64,000 nt of DNA, taken from positions 892,205 through 956,204 of the forward strand of contig NZ_CAKASL010000002.1 of the NCBI RefSeq assembly GCF_916858655.1, given 5' to 3'. The notes beneath the pieces are model-generated. The model was not told the origin of the DNA, did not search any database, and worked only from the letters and a program-made list of their open reading frames with translations. Below, one piece after another: positions 1 to 8,944 of the stretch. Both the position numbers and the translations under genes were made by a program. Positions within the stretch are counted from its first letter, which is position 1; the number at the start of each line of letters is the position of its first letter. Source of the stretch: Aeromicrobium sp. Leaf350 (GTDB lineage Bacteria; Actinomycetota; Actinomycetes; Propionibacteriales; Nocardioidaceae).

Positions 1-2501
1 AGGTCCTCGTGCAGTTCGACGTGGGCCTGGAGGCCGTCGACCCGTCGGCGAAGGACGAGCTCACCGCGACCGCGGAGGCGCTCGACGAGGCCGGCTACAC
101 GACCGCGTTCGGCGGCGACGTGTTCACCAACACCGGTCCGCAGCTGTCGATCGTCGAGATCTTCGGCGTCATCGTCGCCTTCATCGTGCTGTTCCTCATG
201 TTCCGCTCGCTGCGGGCCGCCGTCATCCCCATCGTCACCGCGGTCGTCGGCGTGCTGGTGGCCGTGGGCCTGACCTACGCCGCGACGGGATTCATCACGA
301 TCTCGAGCACCGCTCCCCTGCTCGCCCTCATGATCGGGCTGGCGGTCGGCATCGACTACGCGCTCTTCATCGTGTCGCGACACCGCGAGCTGCTGGCTGA
401 CGGCGTGGAGCCCGACGAGGCGGCCGCCCGAGCCACCGCGACCGCCGGGTCGGCCGTGGTCTTCGCGGGTGTCACGGTCGTCATCGCCCTCGTCGGACTG
501 AGCATCGCGCAGATCCCCTTCCTGACGGTGATGGGCGTCGTCGCGGCCTTCGCCGTGATGGTGGCCGTCGCCGTGGCCCTGACGCTCCTGCCCGCGATGC
601 TCGGTCGCTCCGGCGAGCGGCTGATGCCCGACCGGGAGCACCCGCCCGGAGGCTTCTCCCGGCGCTGGGTCCAGGCCGTGATCCGCTTCCCGAAGACGGC
701 GATCGTGCTGATCGTCGTCGGCCTCGCGATCACGACGATCCCGGCGCCCGACCTCCGTCTTGCACTGCCCACGAACGGCTCGGCGCCGCACGACTCCACC
801 CAGCGTGAGGCGTTCGACCTGATCGACGAGCACTTCGGTCCCGGCTTCAACGGCCCGTTGCTCGTGACGTCGGACCTCATCACCTCGACCGACCCCCTGG
901 GCGTCGTCGACGCGATCACCGACGACATCCGCGGGCTCGAGGGCGTCGCCGCGATCGGCCTGTCCACGCCGAACCGCACGGGCGACACGGGCGTCGTGCA
1001 GGTCTTCCCGACGTCCGGCCCCGACGCCAGCGCGACGCACGACCTTGTCGACCGCATCCGCGACCTCGCACCTCAGTGGGAGGAGGAGCACGGCGTCGAC
1101 GTGCAGGTGACGGGCCTGACGGCCGGCGGCATCGACATCTCCGACCGGCTCCAGTCGGCGCTCCTGCCGTTCGGTCTGGTCGTCGTCGGCCTGTCCGTCT
1201 TGCTCCTGCTGATCGTCTTCCGCAGCATCGTCGTGCCGCTCAAGGCCACCCTCGGCTTCCTGCTGTCGACCGGCACCGCGTTCGGTGCCGTCGTGGCCGT
1301 GTTCCAGTGGGGCTGGCTCGGCCCGGTCGTCAACCTCGACGCGCCCGGACCCCTCATCAGCTTCCTGCCGATCATCCTCATGGCCGTGCTGTTCGGCCTG
1401 TCGATGGACTACGAGGTCTTCCTCATGTCACGCATGAAGGAGGAGTACGTCCGCACCGGTGACGCCCGTCGCGCGATCGTCGACGGCTTCGTCGGCAGCT
1501 CCCGCGTCGTCACGGCGGCCGCCGTGATCATGCTCGCGGTGTTCGCAGCCTTCGTGCCCGACGGCGACCCGAACATCAAGGCCATCGCGTTCGCCCTGGC
1601 GATCGGCGTCTTCGTCGACGCCTTCCTGATCCGGATGCTCTTCGCGCCGGCCGTGCTGCACCTGTTCGGGCAGCGCGCGTGGTCGCTCCCCCGGCGCCTC
1701 GACCGCGTCCTGCCGCACGTCGACGTCGAGGGCGAGGCCCTGCACCGCCGGGTCGAGCTGCAGGCCTGGCCGCGCAGCACCGTGCCCGCCGCGGTGACCG
1801 CCGCCGGCCTCACGACCTCCGGGTCGCTGGGCCCGGTCTTCAACGACGTCGCGATCGACCTGCCCGAGGGGCACTGGCTCGTCGTGCACGGACCGAGCGG
1901 CTCGGGCAAGACCGCGCTGCTGCTGACGCTGGCCGGCCGCATGGACTACGACCACGGGCGCCTGCGCGTCAACGGGTTCCTGCTGCCCCAGGAGGCTCGC
2001 GCGGTCCGGCGGTCCGTGTCGCTCGCCGAGACCGCCGGTCTCAACGAGCTGGACGGCAACCTGACGGTCGACCAGCACATCGCCGAGCGGCTCTCGATCC
2101 GTCGCTTCGGGCTGTGGGTGTCGCGCTCGCGGATCGCGCCCGTGCGGCAGCAGCTCGACCGTGCCCTTGCGCACGCGCACGCCGTCCGGGGCGTTCCGCA
2201 CGCGACCGTGGAGGGCGAGACGCACGTCTCGCGCCTCACCCCGCTGCAGCGCACCGTGTTCGGCGTGGTCCTCGCGCTCCAGGAGTCGCCGCGCGTCATC
2301 GTGCTCGACGACGCCGACGCCCTCCGCATCGGTGACGAGCTGCCCCTGCTCTGGGACGCCCTGGCGCACCTGCTGGACGAGTCCGGGATCGCCCTCGTGG
2401 CGAGCGTCCTCTCGCCGAGCGCCGCGCCGCCGCAGTCCGACCGTGTCCACCTCGTGGAGCTCGACACCTCCCGCACCCTCGATGAGCTGATGCTGCCGTG
2501 A
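1..2501 (+). CDS. MMPL/RND-family permease fused to ABC-type ATPase domain (5' truncated)
   Basis: The reading frame is open to the window edge, so the N-terminus is missing. The visible 830 residues hold two MMPL halves of membrane helices separated by an extracytoplasmic domain (roughly residues 240-370). MMPL proteins normally export lipids or hydrophobic molecules using the proton gradient. Unusually, an ABC-like nucleotide-binding domain is fused at the C-terminus (about 590-830). Walker A GPSGSGKT is at residues 628-635 of the visible part. The signature is degenerate (LTPLQ), and Walker B reads VIVLDDAD, with Asp where the catalytic Glu is expected. It overlaps the next gene by 4 bp (GTGA), so both proteins probably work together at the membrane. 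Family assignment is firm; substrate and ATPase activity are unknown. Confidence 0.85.
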   Translation, partial: VLVQFDVGLEAVDPSAKDELTATAEALDEAGYTTAFGGDVFTNTGPQLSIVEIFGVIVAFIVLFLMFRSLRAAVIPIVTAVVGVLVAVGLTYAATGFITISSTAPLLALMIGLAVGIDYALFIVSRHRELLADGVEPDEAAARATATAGSAVVFAGVTVVIALVGLSIAQIPFLTVMGVVAAFAVMVAVAVALTLLPAMLGRSGERLMPDREHPPGGFSRRWVQAVIRFPKTAIVLIVVGLAITTIPAPDLRLALPTNGSAPHDSTQREAFDLIDEHFGPGFNGPLLVTSDLITSTDPLGVVDAITDDIRGLEGVAAIGLSTPNRTGDTGVVQVFPTSGPDASATHDLVDRIRDLAPQWEEEHGVDVQVTGLTAGGIDISDRLQSALLPFGLVVVGLSVLLLLIVFRSIVVPLKATLGFLLSTGTAFGAVVAVFQWGWLGPVVNLDAPGPLISFLPIILMAVLFGLSMDYEVFLMSRMKEEYVRTGDARRAIVDGFVGSSRVVTAAAVIMLAVFAAFVPDGDPNIKAIAFALAIGVFVDAFLIRMLFAPAVLHLFGQRAWSLPRRLDRVLPHVDVEGEALHRRVELQAWPRSTVPAAVTAAGLTTSGSLGPVFNDVAIDLPEGHWLVVHGPSGSGKTALLLTLAGRMDYDHGRLRVNGFLLPQEARAVRRSVSLAETAGLNELDGNLTVDQHIAERLSIRRFGLWVSRSRIAPVRQQLDRALAHAHAVRGVPHATVEGETHVSRLTPLQRTVFGVVLALQESPRVIVLDDADALRIGDELPLLWDALAHLLDESGIALVASVLSPSAAPPQSDRVHLVELDTSRTLDELMLP

Positions 2502-4534
2502 TTCCCTCCCCCGCCCTGCCCTGGTTCGAGCTGGCGCGCCTGCGCCGCAGCCGCCTGGCCCGCGCCGCCGTCGTCGCGGTGAGCATCGTCCCGCTGCTGT
2601 ACGGGGCGCTGTACATCTGGGCGAACCTCGACCCGACGGGCAACCTCGACCAGGTCAAGGCCGCGGTCGTCAACGAGGACGAGATCGTCGAGGTCACCCA
2701 GCCCGACGGCTCGGTCGAGCCGGTCGCGGTCGGTCGCCTGCTGGCTGCCGACCTGATCGGCGACGACGACGGCTCCAACTACGACTGGGTCCTGACCGAC
2801 GCGGAGGATGCGAGCGCGGGACTCGCCTCGGGCGAGTACAAGGCCGTGCTGACCATCCCGGAGAACCTCTCGGCGGCAGCCACCTCGACGTCGGGCGATC
2901 CCGCCGAGGCCGTCCAGGGCCAGCTCGACCTCCGCACGAACGACGGCGTCAACTACATCAACGGCACGATCGCGGAGCGCATCCTCGACGCGGCGCGCAC
3001 GGCCCTCAACGCCCAGGTCACCGAGACCTACCTCGACAACGTGTACCTCGGGTTCAGCGACATCCGGGCCTCGCTGCAGGAGGCAGCCGACGGCGCCTCC
3101 GAGCTGGCCGACGGCTCTCGCCGCCTCGCCGACGGCACGACCGAGCTCGAGGGCGGAGCCTTCCGCCTCGCCGACGGCAACCGACAGCTCGCGAACGGAG
3201 CGGCCGAGCTCGACGCCGGGGCGTCCCAGCTCGCCGACGGGCTCGGAGTGCTGCGGTCGCAGACCCGCACCCTCGGTCCCGACACCCAGCGCCTCGCCGA
3301 CGGTGCCCAGCAGGTCGCCACCGGCAGCGCCCAGCTCGACCAGACGGTGCAGTCGGTCACGCAGACCCTGCTGGACGCAACCGGCAACGCCTCCGCCGAC
3401 ATCGACACGCTCGCCGCTCAGCTGGCCTCCTTCGCCGACCAGTGCGAGGCCGCGGCGCCCGAGGGCATCGACTGCAGCCTGATCCGCGAGGCAGCCAACC
3501 GCTCCGACGAGCTGAAGACCTTCGTCGGCACGGTGCGCACCCAGGCCGAGGAGGTCCGCGGCGCGACCTCCGCCCTGGCCACCGGGGCGGGCCAGGTCGC
3601 CGAGGGCAACCGCCAGCTCGCGAACGCCGTGCCCCTGCTCGTCGGCACGATCGACCAGGCCTTCGGCGGCGCTTCTGCCCTGGCCACCGGGACCGGGCAG
3701 CTGGCCGACGGCGCCAACGAGGCGGCCGACGGCGCCGAGGCGCTCGCCGGTGGCGTCACGCAGCTGTCCGACGGAGCCGACCAGCTCGCCGCTGGTGCCG
3801 CCGAGCTCGCGGCCGGCCTCGACGACGGCGTCGACCAGGTGCCGGAGTACGACGACGCTGAGCGCGAGAACCTCGCGTCCACGGTGGCCACCCCGATCGA
3901 GGATGCCGCCAACCGCATGAACGGGGTCGAGAACTACGGCACGGCCCTCGCCCCGTACTTCATGGCGCTCGCGCTGTGGGTCGGCGCGATGGCGATCTAC
4001 CTGCTGCTCCGTCCGTTCTCGGACCGGGCGATCGCCTCGACGGCCGGCAGCGTCCGGATCGCCCTGGCCGGCTTCGCCCCCGGTCTGGCCCTGGCTGCGG
4101 TCCAGGCCCTGTTGCTCGTCGCGGTCGTCGAGGGAGTCGTCGGCATCCATCCCGCGGACCGTCTGCTGCTCGTCGGCACGGCGCTCGCCGCAGCCGCCGT
4201 CTTCACGGCCATCAACCAGATGTTCATCGCGCTCTTCGGCGCCGCGGGCCGCTTCCTGGCCCTCGTGGTGGTGTGCCTGCAGCTCACCTCGGCAGGCGGG
4301 ACGTATCCGATCGAGACCGCGCCGGCGTTCTTCGGCTTCCTGCACGACCTGCTGCCGATGACGTACGTCGTCGACCTGTTCCGAGCGGCGACGGCCGGGG
4401 GCGGTCAGTCGATCGGCCGCGACTTCTTCGCACTCGGGGTCTTCACGGTGCTGGCCCTGTCGGTCACGGTGCTGGCGGCCTACCGTCGCCAGCGCGTGAC
4501 GATCTCACGCCTGCACCCGACGCTGGTGGTCTGA
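2498..4534 (+). CDS. YhgE/Pip-domain membrane protein
   Basis: 678 residues, GTG start in a 4-bp overlap with the MMPL-ATPase gene. An N-terminal helix (about 25-45) is followed by the YhgE-type opening with WANLDPTGNLDQ. A long extracytoplasmic stalk (about 190-450) is built of imperfect repeats of the LADGxxxLxxGA type, likely helical or coiled coil. The C-terminus (about 490-670) carries about six membrane helices of the ABC-2-like fold. The family includes phage-infection proteins and the YueB-like component of type VII secretion. Pairing with an MMPL permease and an ATPase domain suggests an export or cell-envelope complex, which is inference. Confidence 0.85.
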   Translation: MIPSPALPWFELARLRRSRLARAAVVAVSIVPLLYGALYIWANLDPTGNLDQVKAAVVNEDEIVEVTQPDGSVEPVAVGRLLAADLIGDDDGSNYDWVLTDAEDASAGLASGEYKAVLTIPENLSAAATSTSGDPAEAVQGQLDLRTNDGVNYINGTIAERILDAARTALNAQVTETYLDNVYLGFSDIRASLQEAADGASELADGSRRLADGTTELEGGAFRLADGNRQLANGAAELDAGASQLADGLGVLRSQTRTLGPDTQRLADGAQQVATGSAQLDQTVQSVTQTLLDATGNASADIDTLAAQLASFADQCEAAAPEGIDCSLIREAANRSDELKTFVGTVRTQAEEVRGATSALATGAGQVAEGNRQLANAVPLLVGTIDQAFGGASALATGTGQLADGANEAADGAEALAGGVTQLSDGADQLAAGAAELAAGLDDGVDQVPEYDDAERENLASTVATPIEDAANRMNGVENYGTALAPYFMALALWVGAMAIYLLLRPFSDRAIASTAGSVRIALAGFAPGLALAAVQALLLVAVVEGVVGIHPADRLLLVGTALAAAAVFTAINQMFIALFGAAGRFLALVVVCLQLTSAGGTYPIETAPAFFGFLHDLLPMTYVVDLFRAATAGGGQSIGRDFFALGVFTVLALSVTVLAAYRRQRVTISRLHPTLVV

Positions 4535-4544
4535 GCCTCAGACC
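4528..4544. terminator. Palindrome spanning two convergent stop codons
   Basis: GGTCTGAG and CTCAGACC flank a single base and cover the stop codons of the YhgE gene and of miaB, which are 3 bp apart. As RNA it would form a 6-bp stem with a 5-nt loop on either strand. No U-tract is present, so a terminator role is tentative. Confidence 0.3.
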
Positions 4545-6019
4545 GCGCAGGTGGGGGCGGGCGGCAGCGGTGCGGGAACGCCCAGGCTCGGCATGCCGAG
4601 TCCGACGGGCGAGCCGGCGCGCACCTCGGTGCGGCCGCTGCGGGCCTCCCAGGCGTCGCCCGCCGTGGTGCGGCGCACGAGCAGCGGGGGCAGGTCGCTC
4701 ACGAGGTGATGGGGCGCGGCCTGGGTGATCTCGACCTCAACCACGTCGCCCGGACGCACCTCGGTGCCAGCCGGCACGAAGTGCACCAGGCGGTTGTCAC
4801 GGGCACGGCCGGTGAGGCGCTCGGTGGCGCGGTCCTTCTTCCCGCTCGTGTCGGCGACGAGCAGCTCGACCCGACGGCCCACGATGGCCCGGTTCTCGGC
4901 CCAGGCGATGTCGTCGACCTCGGCCGCGAGGCGCAGGTAGCGCTCCTTCACGACCTCGGGCGCGATCTGGTCGTCGAGGTCGGCCGCAGGTGTGCCAGGT
5001 CGGGGTGAGTACTGGAAGGTGAACGCGCTGCTGAAGCGCGCCTGCCGCACGACCTCGAGCGTCTGCTCGAAGTCGGCGTCCGTCTCGCCCGGGAAGCCGA
5101 CGATGATGTCGGTCGTGATGGCGGCCTCCGGCATGGCAGCCCGGACGCGGTCGATGATCCCGAGGTACTTCTCGCGGCGGTACGACCGGCGCATCCGCTT
5201 GAGCACGTCGTCCGAGCCTGACTGCAGCGGCATGTGCAGCTGCGGCATCACGTTGGGCGTCTCGGCCATGGCGGCGATGACGTCGTCGGTGAAGTCCTTG
5301 GGATGCGGACTCGTGAACCGGACCCGCTCGAGGCCCTCGATCTGACCGCAGGCGCGCAGGAGCTTGCCGAACGCCTGACGGTCCCCGAACTCGACGCCGT
5401 AGGAGTTCACGTTCTGCCCCAGCAGCGTCACCTCGACGACGCCGTCGGCGACGAGCGCCTCGACCTCGGCCAGGACGTCCCCGGGGCGGCGGTCCTTCTC
5501 CTTGCCGCGCAGGCTCGGGACGATGCAGAACGTGCAGGTGTTGTTGCAGCCCACGCTGATCGAGACCCAGGCCGCGAAGACCGAGTCGCGCTTGGTGGGC
5601 AGCGACGACGGGAAGGTCTCGAGCGCCTCGAGGACCTCGACCTGTGCCTCCTCCTGCACGCGCGCACGCTCGAGCAGCACCGGGAGCGAGCCGACGTTGT
5701 GCGTGCCGAAGACCACGTCGACCCAGGGCGCCCGGTCGGTGATCGTCGCGCGGTCCTTCTGCGCGAGGCAGCCGCCGACCGCGATCTGCATGCCGGGGTT
5801 CTTGGCCTTGAGCTGTGCGACGTGGCCGAGGTTGCCGTAGAGCTTGTTGTCGGCGTTCTCCCGCACGGCGCAGGTGTTGAACACGACGAGGTCGGGTGTC
5901 GCACCGCCCGCCTTCTCGGCGGCGGTGTACCCGGCCGTCTCCAGCAGTCCGCTGATCCGCTCGGAGTCGTGCGCGTTCATCTGGCACCCGTAGGTGCGCA
6001 CCTCGTAGGTCTTCGTCAT
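4538..6019 (-). CDS. miaB: tRNA-2-methylthio-N6-dimethylallyladenosine synthase MiaB
   Basis: 493 residues. Radical-SAM methylthiotransferase that adds the 2-methylthio group to i6A37 of tRNAs. The N-terminal domain has the three auxiliary-cluster cysteines ([12 protein letters not shown] at about 9-20, NTC about 50, GGC about 84). The radical-SAM motif CNNTCTFC is at about 157-164, and a TRAM-like domain follows with an extra, poorly conserved tail of about 55 residues. A possible -10 TATCCT lies 9 nt before the ATG, so the leader is very short. The usual neighbour miaA is not in this window. Confidence 0.95.
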   Translation of the reverse strand: MTKTYEVRTYGCQMNAHDSERISGLLETAGYTAAEKAGGATPDLVVFNTCAVRENADNKLYGNLGHVAQLKAKNPGMQIAVGGCLAQKDRATITDRAPWVDVVFGTHNVGSLPVLLERARVQEEAQVEVLEALETFPSSLPTKRDSVFAAWVSISVGCNNTCTFCIVPSLRGKEKDRRPGDVLAEVEALVADGVVEVTLLGQNVNSYGVEFGDRQAFGKLLRACGQIEGLERVRFTSPHPKDFTDDVIAAMAETPNVMPQLHMPLQSGSDDVLKRMRRSYRREKYLGIIDRVRAAMPEAAITTDIIVGFPGETDADFEQTLEVVRQARFSSAFTFQYSPRPGTPAADLDDQIAPEVVKERYLRLAAEVDDIAWAENRAIVGRRVELLVADTSGKKDRATERLTGRARDNRLVHFVPAGTEVRPGDVVEVEITQAAPHHLVSDLPPLLVRRTTAGDAWEARSGRTEVRAGSPVGLGMPSLGVPAPLPPAPTCAV

Positions 6020-6041
6020 GACCCGTCAAGGATACGCGGCG

Positions 6042-6620
6042 TCAACCGCCGCTTCCGCCGCCGTCACCCCCACCGCCGCCGTCGCCGCCTCCACCGGGCC
6101 CGCAGGGTCCGTCGTAGCTCGAGCCACCCACCCCTCCGACGCTCGGATCACCTCCGCCCCGGCCAGACGCGTCCCGCAGCGACACCACCGGGACCTCGTC
6201 GACGCGCAGCACCACCGGCCCCGGCGCCGACGTGTCGGCGCGCAGGTAACGGTGATCGATCAACCAGCAGCACTCCGCCCTGAGCAGGTAGCCGGCCTGG
6301 TCGGGGCGCACTCTGAGATCCGCGGCCGCCAGTGCTGAGACGATCGGCTCGAGCGTGGCGCGGTCCTCGCGGTGACCGATCCACGTCCGAGCGGCCCACC
6401 ACGCCAGTGCCCCTGCTGTCACTCCCAGGGCGACACCGCCTGACAACGCCACCTGCTCCTGCCCGCGCGCCAGACCGACCACGATCGCGGCTGCGCCGAC
6501 GAGCAGCCCGGTCGTGATCCCCACGGACCGCCCACCGTCACGGGTTCGCTGCGCCGCGGCGACCACGTCCTCCCGAGCGGCATCCCAGGACTCGCGGGAG
6601 ATCTCGATCGTCGTGGTCAT
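6042..6620 (-). CDS. Small membrane protein with Gly-rich tail
   Basis: 192 residues from ATG 6620, chosen because GGAGGAGGG lies just upstream; a longer frame to 6662 has no such site. Two hydrophobic segments (about 35-75) form a hairpin, followed by a soluble region of about 90 residues and a C-terminal stretch almost entirely Gly with scattered Asp and Ser. I do not recognise the family. It lies 22 bp from the miaB start on the same strand. The Gly-rich tail is low-complexity and may be disordered. Confidence 0.7.
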   Translation of the reverse strand: MTTTIEISRESWDAAREDVVAAAQRTRDGGRSVGITTGLLVGAAAIVVGLARGQEQVALSGGVALGVTAGALAWWAARTWIGHREDRATLEPIVSALAAADLRVRPDQAGYLLRAECCWLIDHRYLRADTSAPGPVVLRVDEVPVVSLRDASGRGGGDPSVGGVGGSSYDGPCGPGGGGDGGGGGDGGGSGG

Positions 6621-6709
6621 GGCACCCTCCTCCGAGGTCAACGTAGGACGGTGCGCCCCCACTGCGCCACAGATTCGGCGAACCGGTCACGCCTGAACCC
6701 AGCGTGCTC

Positions 6710-6715
6710 GAAGAT
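6710..6715 (+). promoter_or_regulatory. -10 element GAAGAT, predicted leaderless start
   Basis: The hexamer GAAGAT is followed by exactly 6 nt and then ATG 6722, placing the predicted transcription start at the start codon. Confidence 0.4.
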
Positions 6716-6721
6716 GTGCCC

Positions 6722-7411
6722 ATGAGTCTTCCGCCCGTGCCACCGCCGCCGTCGCAGGTGCCACTGCAGCTCCCCCAGCAGTCCGCGGCGCGGTCACGCA
6801 CGTCTCCCGGACTGTGGGTCGCCCTCGCCGTCGCCGTGCTGGCCGTCGTCGGAGCCACGACGGTGTCGATCGTCGCGGTCTCGCAGGACTCGGACGACTC
6901 CGGCGACGACGTGGCCGACGTCCTTCGCGACCTGACCGAGCTCGATCCCGGCTACGAGCTCGACGAGTTCGGGTACGAGTACGACGGCTCGGAGTACTTC
7001 GTCGAGGACGAGGACGTCCTCGACGCGACGGAGGACGCCTGCGACGAGCTCCACTCCGCGGCGTCGGAGCTCAGCTTCTACGCGCCGCAGTCCGACGCGG
7101 CGGCCGGACTGGCCGGCGTCGTCGACGCCGTAGCGGCCCTGCTCGTGGCGATCGATTCCGTCGGCAACCTCGACGACGACTCCGAGCAGTGGAGGGACGA
7201 CGTCGAGACCCTCGCCACGATGCTGACCGAGGCGCAGGTGGGATTCGCCGCCGGCGAGCCGGTCGAGCTCGACCTCATGAGCGACGACGACCTCGCCTAC
7301 CGCATGTCGTGGGGCGCTCCCATCGGGTGCGAGGTCCCTGTGCGGGTGCTCGCACTCGATCCTGACTATCCCGTCTACTCCGTCGAGGACGACTACAGCT
7401 ACGCGTCCTGA
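6722..7411 (+). CDS. Membrane-anchored acidic protein, function unknown
   Basis: 229 residues from ATG 6722. A proline-rich cytoplasmic N-terminus (SLPPVPPPPSQ) is followed by one membrane helix (about 30-52), then an extracytoplasmic domain very rich in Asp, Glu and Tyr. Two cysteines (in EDACDEL and IGCEV) could form a disulfide. No family recognised. ATG 6722 fits a leaderless transcript better than the upstream GTG 6704. Confidence 0.65.
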   Translation: MSLPPVPPPPSQVPLQLPQQSAARSRTSPGLWVALAVAVLAVVGATTVSIVAVSQDSDDSGDDVADVLRDLTELDPGYELDEFGYEYDGSEYFVEDEDVLDATEDACDELHSAASELSFYAPQSDAAAGLAGVVDAVAALLVAIDSVGNLDDDSEQWRDDVETLATMLTEAQVGFAAGEPVELDLMSDDDLAYRMSWGAPIGCEVPVRVLALDPDYPVYSVEDDYSYAS

Positions 7412-7417
7412 GGCGGG

Positions 7418-7876
7418 CTACTTCTTCGGGGTCACCCAGAGCTTGATGGTGCCGGCGACGACGACGGTGCCGTCGTCGCGGGTGGCCTTGACGGTGATCG
7501 GCACGTCGGGGCCGTTCGCCCAGTCCTCGGCCGTCGACTCCGCAGTGCAGACCAGGTCGCTCGTGGACTTGGCGAGGTACTCGACCTCCATGCCCTTGGG
7601 CAGCCACCGCGCATCCTTCGGGCACGTGGCCTCGGCGAGCAACCCCATGGCGGCCTCGAGGCCGTTGCAGACGGCGATCGCGTGAACGGTGCCGATGTGG
7701 TTCTGCACCGACCGACGCTTCGGGATCGTGATCTGGGCGAAGTGTGGAGACATCTCGTCGATCTTCAAGTGGATCGACGCGAAGTACGGCGCCTTCTGGC
7801 TGAAGGCGATCGAGAACAGCCGCTTGCCCTGCGGCAGGGCAGTGAACTTGCGGTACAGGTCATACGTGGAGGCCAT
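7418..7876 (-). CDS. DUF4442 hotdog-fold protein (putative thioesterase)
   Basis: 152 residues matching the DUF4442 pattern: N-terminal helix, then a single hotdog domain with the central NHIGTVHAIAVCNGLEAAMG segment typical of PaaI-like thioesterases. The likely activity is hydrolysis of an acyl-CoA thioester; the substrate is unknown. Convergent with the preceding gene (6 bp between stops) and divergent from the SRPBCC gene. TAACAT lies 6 nt before its ATG, so the mRNA is probably leaderless. Confidence 0.8.
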   Translation of the reverse strand: MASTYDLYRKFTALPQGKRLFSIAFSQKAPYFASIHLKIDEMSPHFAQITIPKRRSVQNHIGTVHAIAVCNGLEAAMGLLAEATCPKDARWLPKGMEVEYLAKSTSDLVCTAESTAEDWANGPDVPITVKATRDDGTVVVAGTIKLWVTPKK

Positions 7877-7882
7877 GCCTGA

Positions 7883-7888
7883 ATGTTA
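7883..7888 (-). promoter_or_regulatory. -10 element TAACAT of the DUF4442 gene
   Basis: TAACAT (minus strand) is followed by 6 nt and the ATG at 7876; it lies 17 bp from the divergent -10 at 7906, so the two promoters overlap. Confidence 0.45.
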
Positions 7889-7905
7889 CTCGCTGGTAGC
7901 ACGGC

Positions 7906-7911
7906 TACCGT
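7906..7911 (+). promoter_or_regulatory. -10 element TACCGT of the SRPBCC gene
   Basis: TACCGT followed by 7 nt and ATG 7919; predicted leaderless or near-leaderless start in a 42-bp divergent intergenic region. Confidence 0.45.
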
Positions 7912-7918
7912 GAGGGCC

Positions 7919-8398
7919 ATGCCACAGGTCGTCGCGAAGACATGGGTGCCCGTCTCCCCCGAGATCGCGTTCGCGGTGTCCCAGACGACTGGCGACACGC
8001 GTCGCCGCTGGGATCGGTTCATCCGGCACCAGCACCTCATCCACGCCACGAAGCCGGGCAAGGGCGTGCGCACCTTCACCCGAGCCCGGGTGGGGCCGTC
8101 GATGGTGAGCGAGTACGTCTCGTACCGCCCTCCGACGTCGGTCGGGATGACGATGGTGGACGGGCCGTGGTTCTTCGAGTCGTTCGGCGGTGGCTGGCGC
8201 TTCGTGCCCGAGTCGCGCGACGGCATCGAAGGCTGCCTGGCCACGTGGAAGTACACCTATGCCGTGCGCCCAGCCTGGCTCCGCCGCATCGCCGAGCCGA
8301 TCGGCCAGTGGCTGCTCGGGCGCGAGATCCGAGCCCGGATCGAAGCCTGGGGCGCCGGATGCTCTGACCCGGCAGTGCTGCGCGAGCTGGAGTCCTGA
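7919..8398 (+). CDS. SRPBCC (START-like) family protein
   Basis: 159 residues from ATG 7919. The opening VVAKTWVPVSPEIAFAVSQT and the later FESFGGGWRFVP and WKYTYAVRP segments are typical of the SRPBCC fold, a deep hydrophobic ligand-binding cavity. Related proteins are polyketide cyclases or lipid-binding proteins; no catalytic assignment is possible. Divergent from the DUF4442 hotdog gene, which may hint at a shared acyl or lipid substrate. Confidence 0.75.
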   Translation: MPQVVAKTWVPVSPEIAFAVSQTTGDTRRRWDRFIRHQHLIHATKPGKGVRTFTRARVGPSMVSEYVSYRPPTSVGMTMVDGPWFFESFGGGWRFVPESRDGIEGCLATWKYTYAVRPAWLRRIAEPIGQWLLGREIRARIEAWGAGCSDPAVLRELES

Positions 8399-8411
8399 CG
8401 GCGAACGCCGC

Positions 8412-8936
8412 CTACATCGATTCCAGCGGCTCGGCCTCGGCTCCCAGCTCGGTGCGAACGACCTCGAAGGCCAGGCCCGGCGGATACCCCTTGCGGGCCA
8501 GCATCCCGACCAGCCGACGCGTCTGCACCTGGGGGTCGAGCCCCGCCATCGAGCGCATCTTGGTCTGCACCAACCGGTGCGCTGCCTGCCGCTCGGCGTC
8601 CGGGTCGATCTCGGCGAGCGCGTCGCGCGCGATGTCGTCGGCGATGCCCTTCTGGCGCAGCTCCATCGCCAGGGCTCGCGCCGCGAGCCCCTTGCCGCGC
8701 TGGCGACCCTCGACCCAGGAGCGGGCGAAGGCGGCGTCGTCGATGAGTCCCGCGCTCTCGAACCGGTCGAGGACCGCGGCCGCCACCTCGGCAGACACCC
8801 GCTTCTTCGCGAGTGCCTGCTCGAGGTCGGCGCGGCTGCGAGGACGCTCGGCCAGCCGGTCGTACAGGACCTGCTTGGCGAGGGCGTAGTCCTCCGCCGG
8901 TTCGCGCGCGGGCTCGTCGCCCGAGTGCGTCGTCAT
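8412..8936 (-). CDS. recX: Regulatory protein RecX
   Basis: 174 residues. RecX binds the RecA filament and limits its activity. The sequence has three helical repeat modules with the typical FESAGLIDDAAFARSWVEGR stretch and the LARKGYPPGLAFEVV end. It sits 8 bp downstream of recA on the same strand, the usual actinobacterial arrangement, and is probably co-transcribed and SOS-induced with it. Confidence 0.95.
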   Translation of the reverse strand: MTTHSGDEPAREPAEDYALAKQVLYDRLAERPRSRADLEQALAKKRVSAEVAAAVLDRFESAGLIDDAAFARSWVEGRQRGKGLAARALAMELRQKGIADDIARDALAEIDPDAERQAAHRLVQTKMRSMAGLDPQVQTRRLVGMLARKGYPPGLAFEVVRTELGAEAEPLESM

Positions 8937-8944
8937 GGCGAGGC

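Noticed and set aside
1946..4345. Antisense ORF of 799 codons opposite the MMPL/YhgE genes
   Set aside because: Low-complexity shadow produced by high-GC codon bias; no ribosome site or family resemblance, and the sense strand encodes clear proteins.
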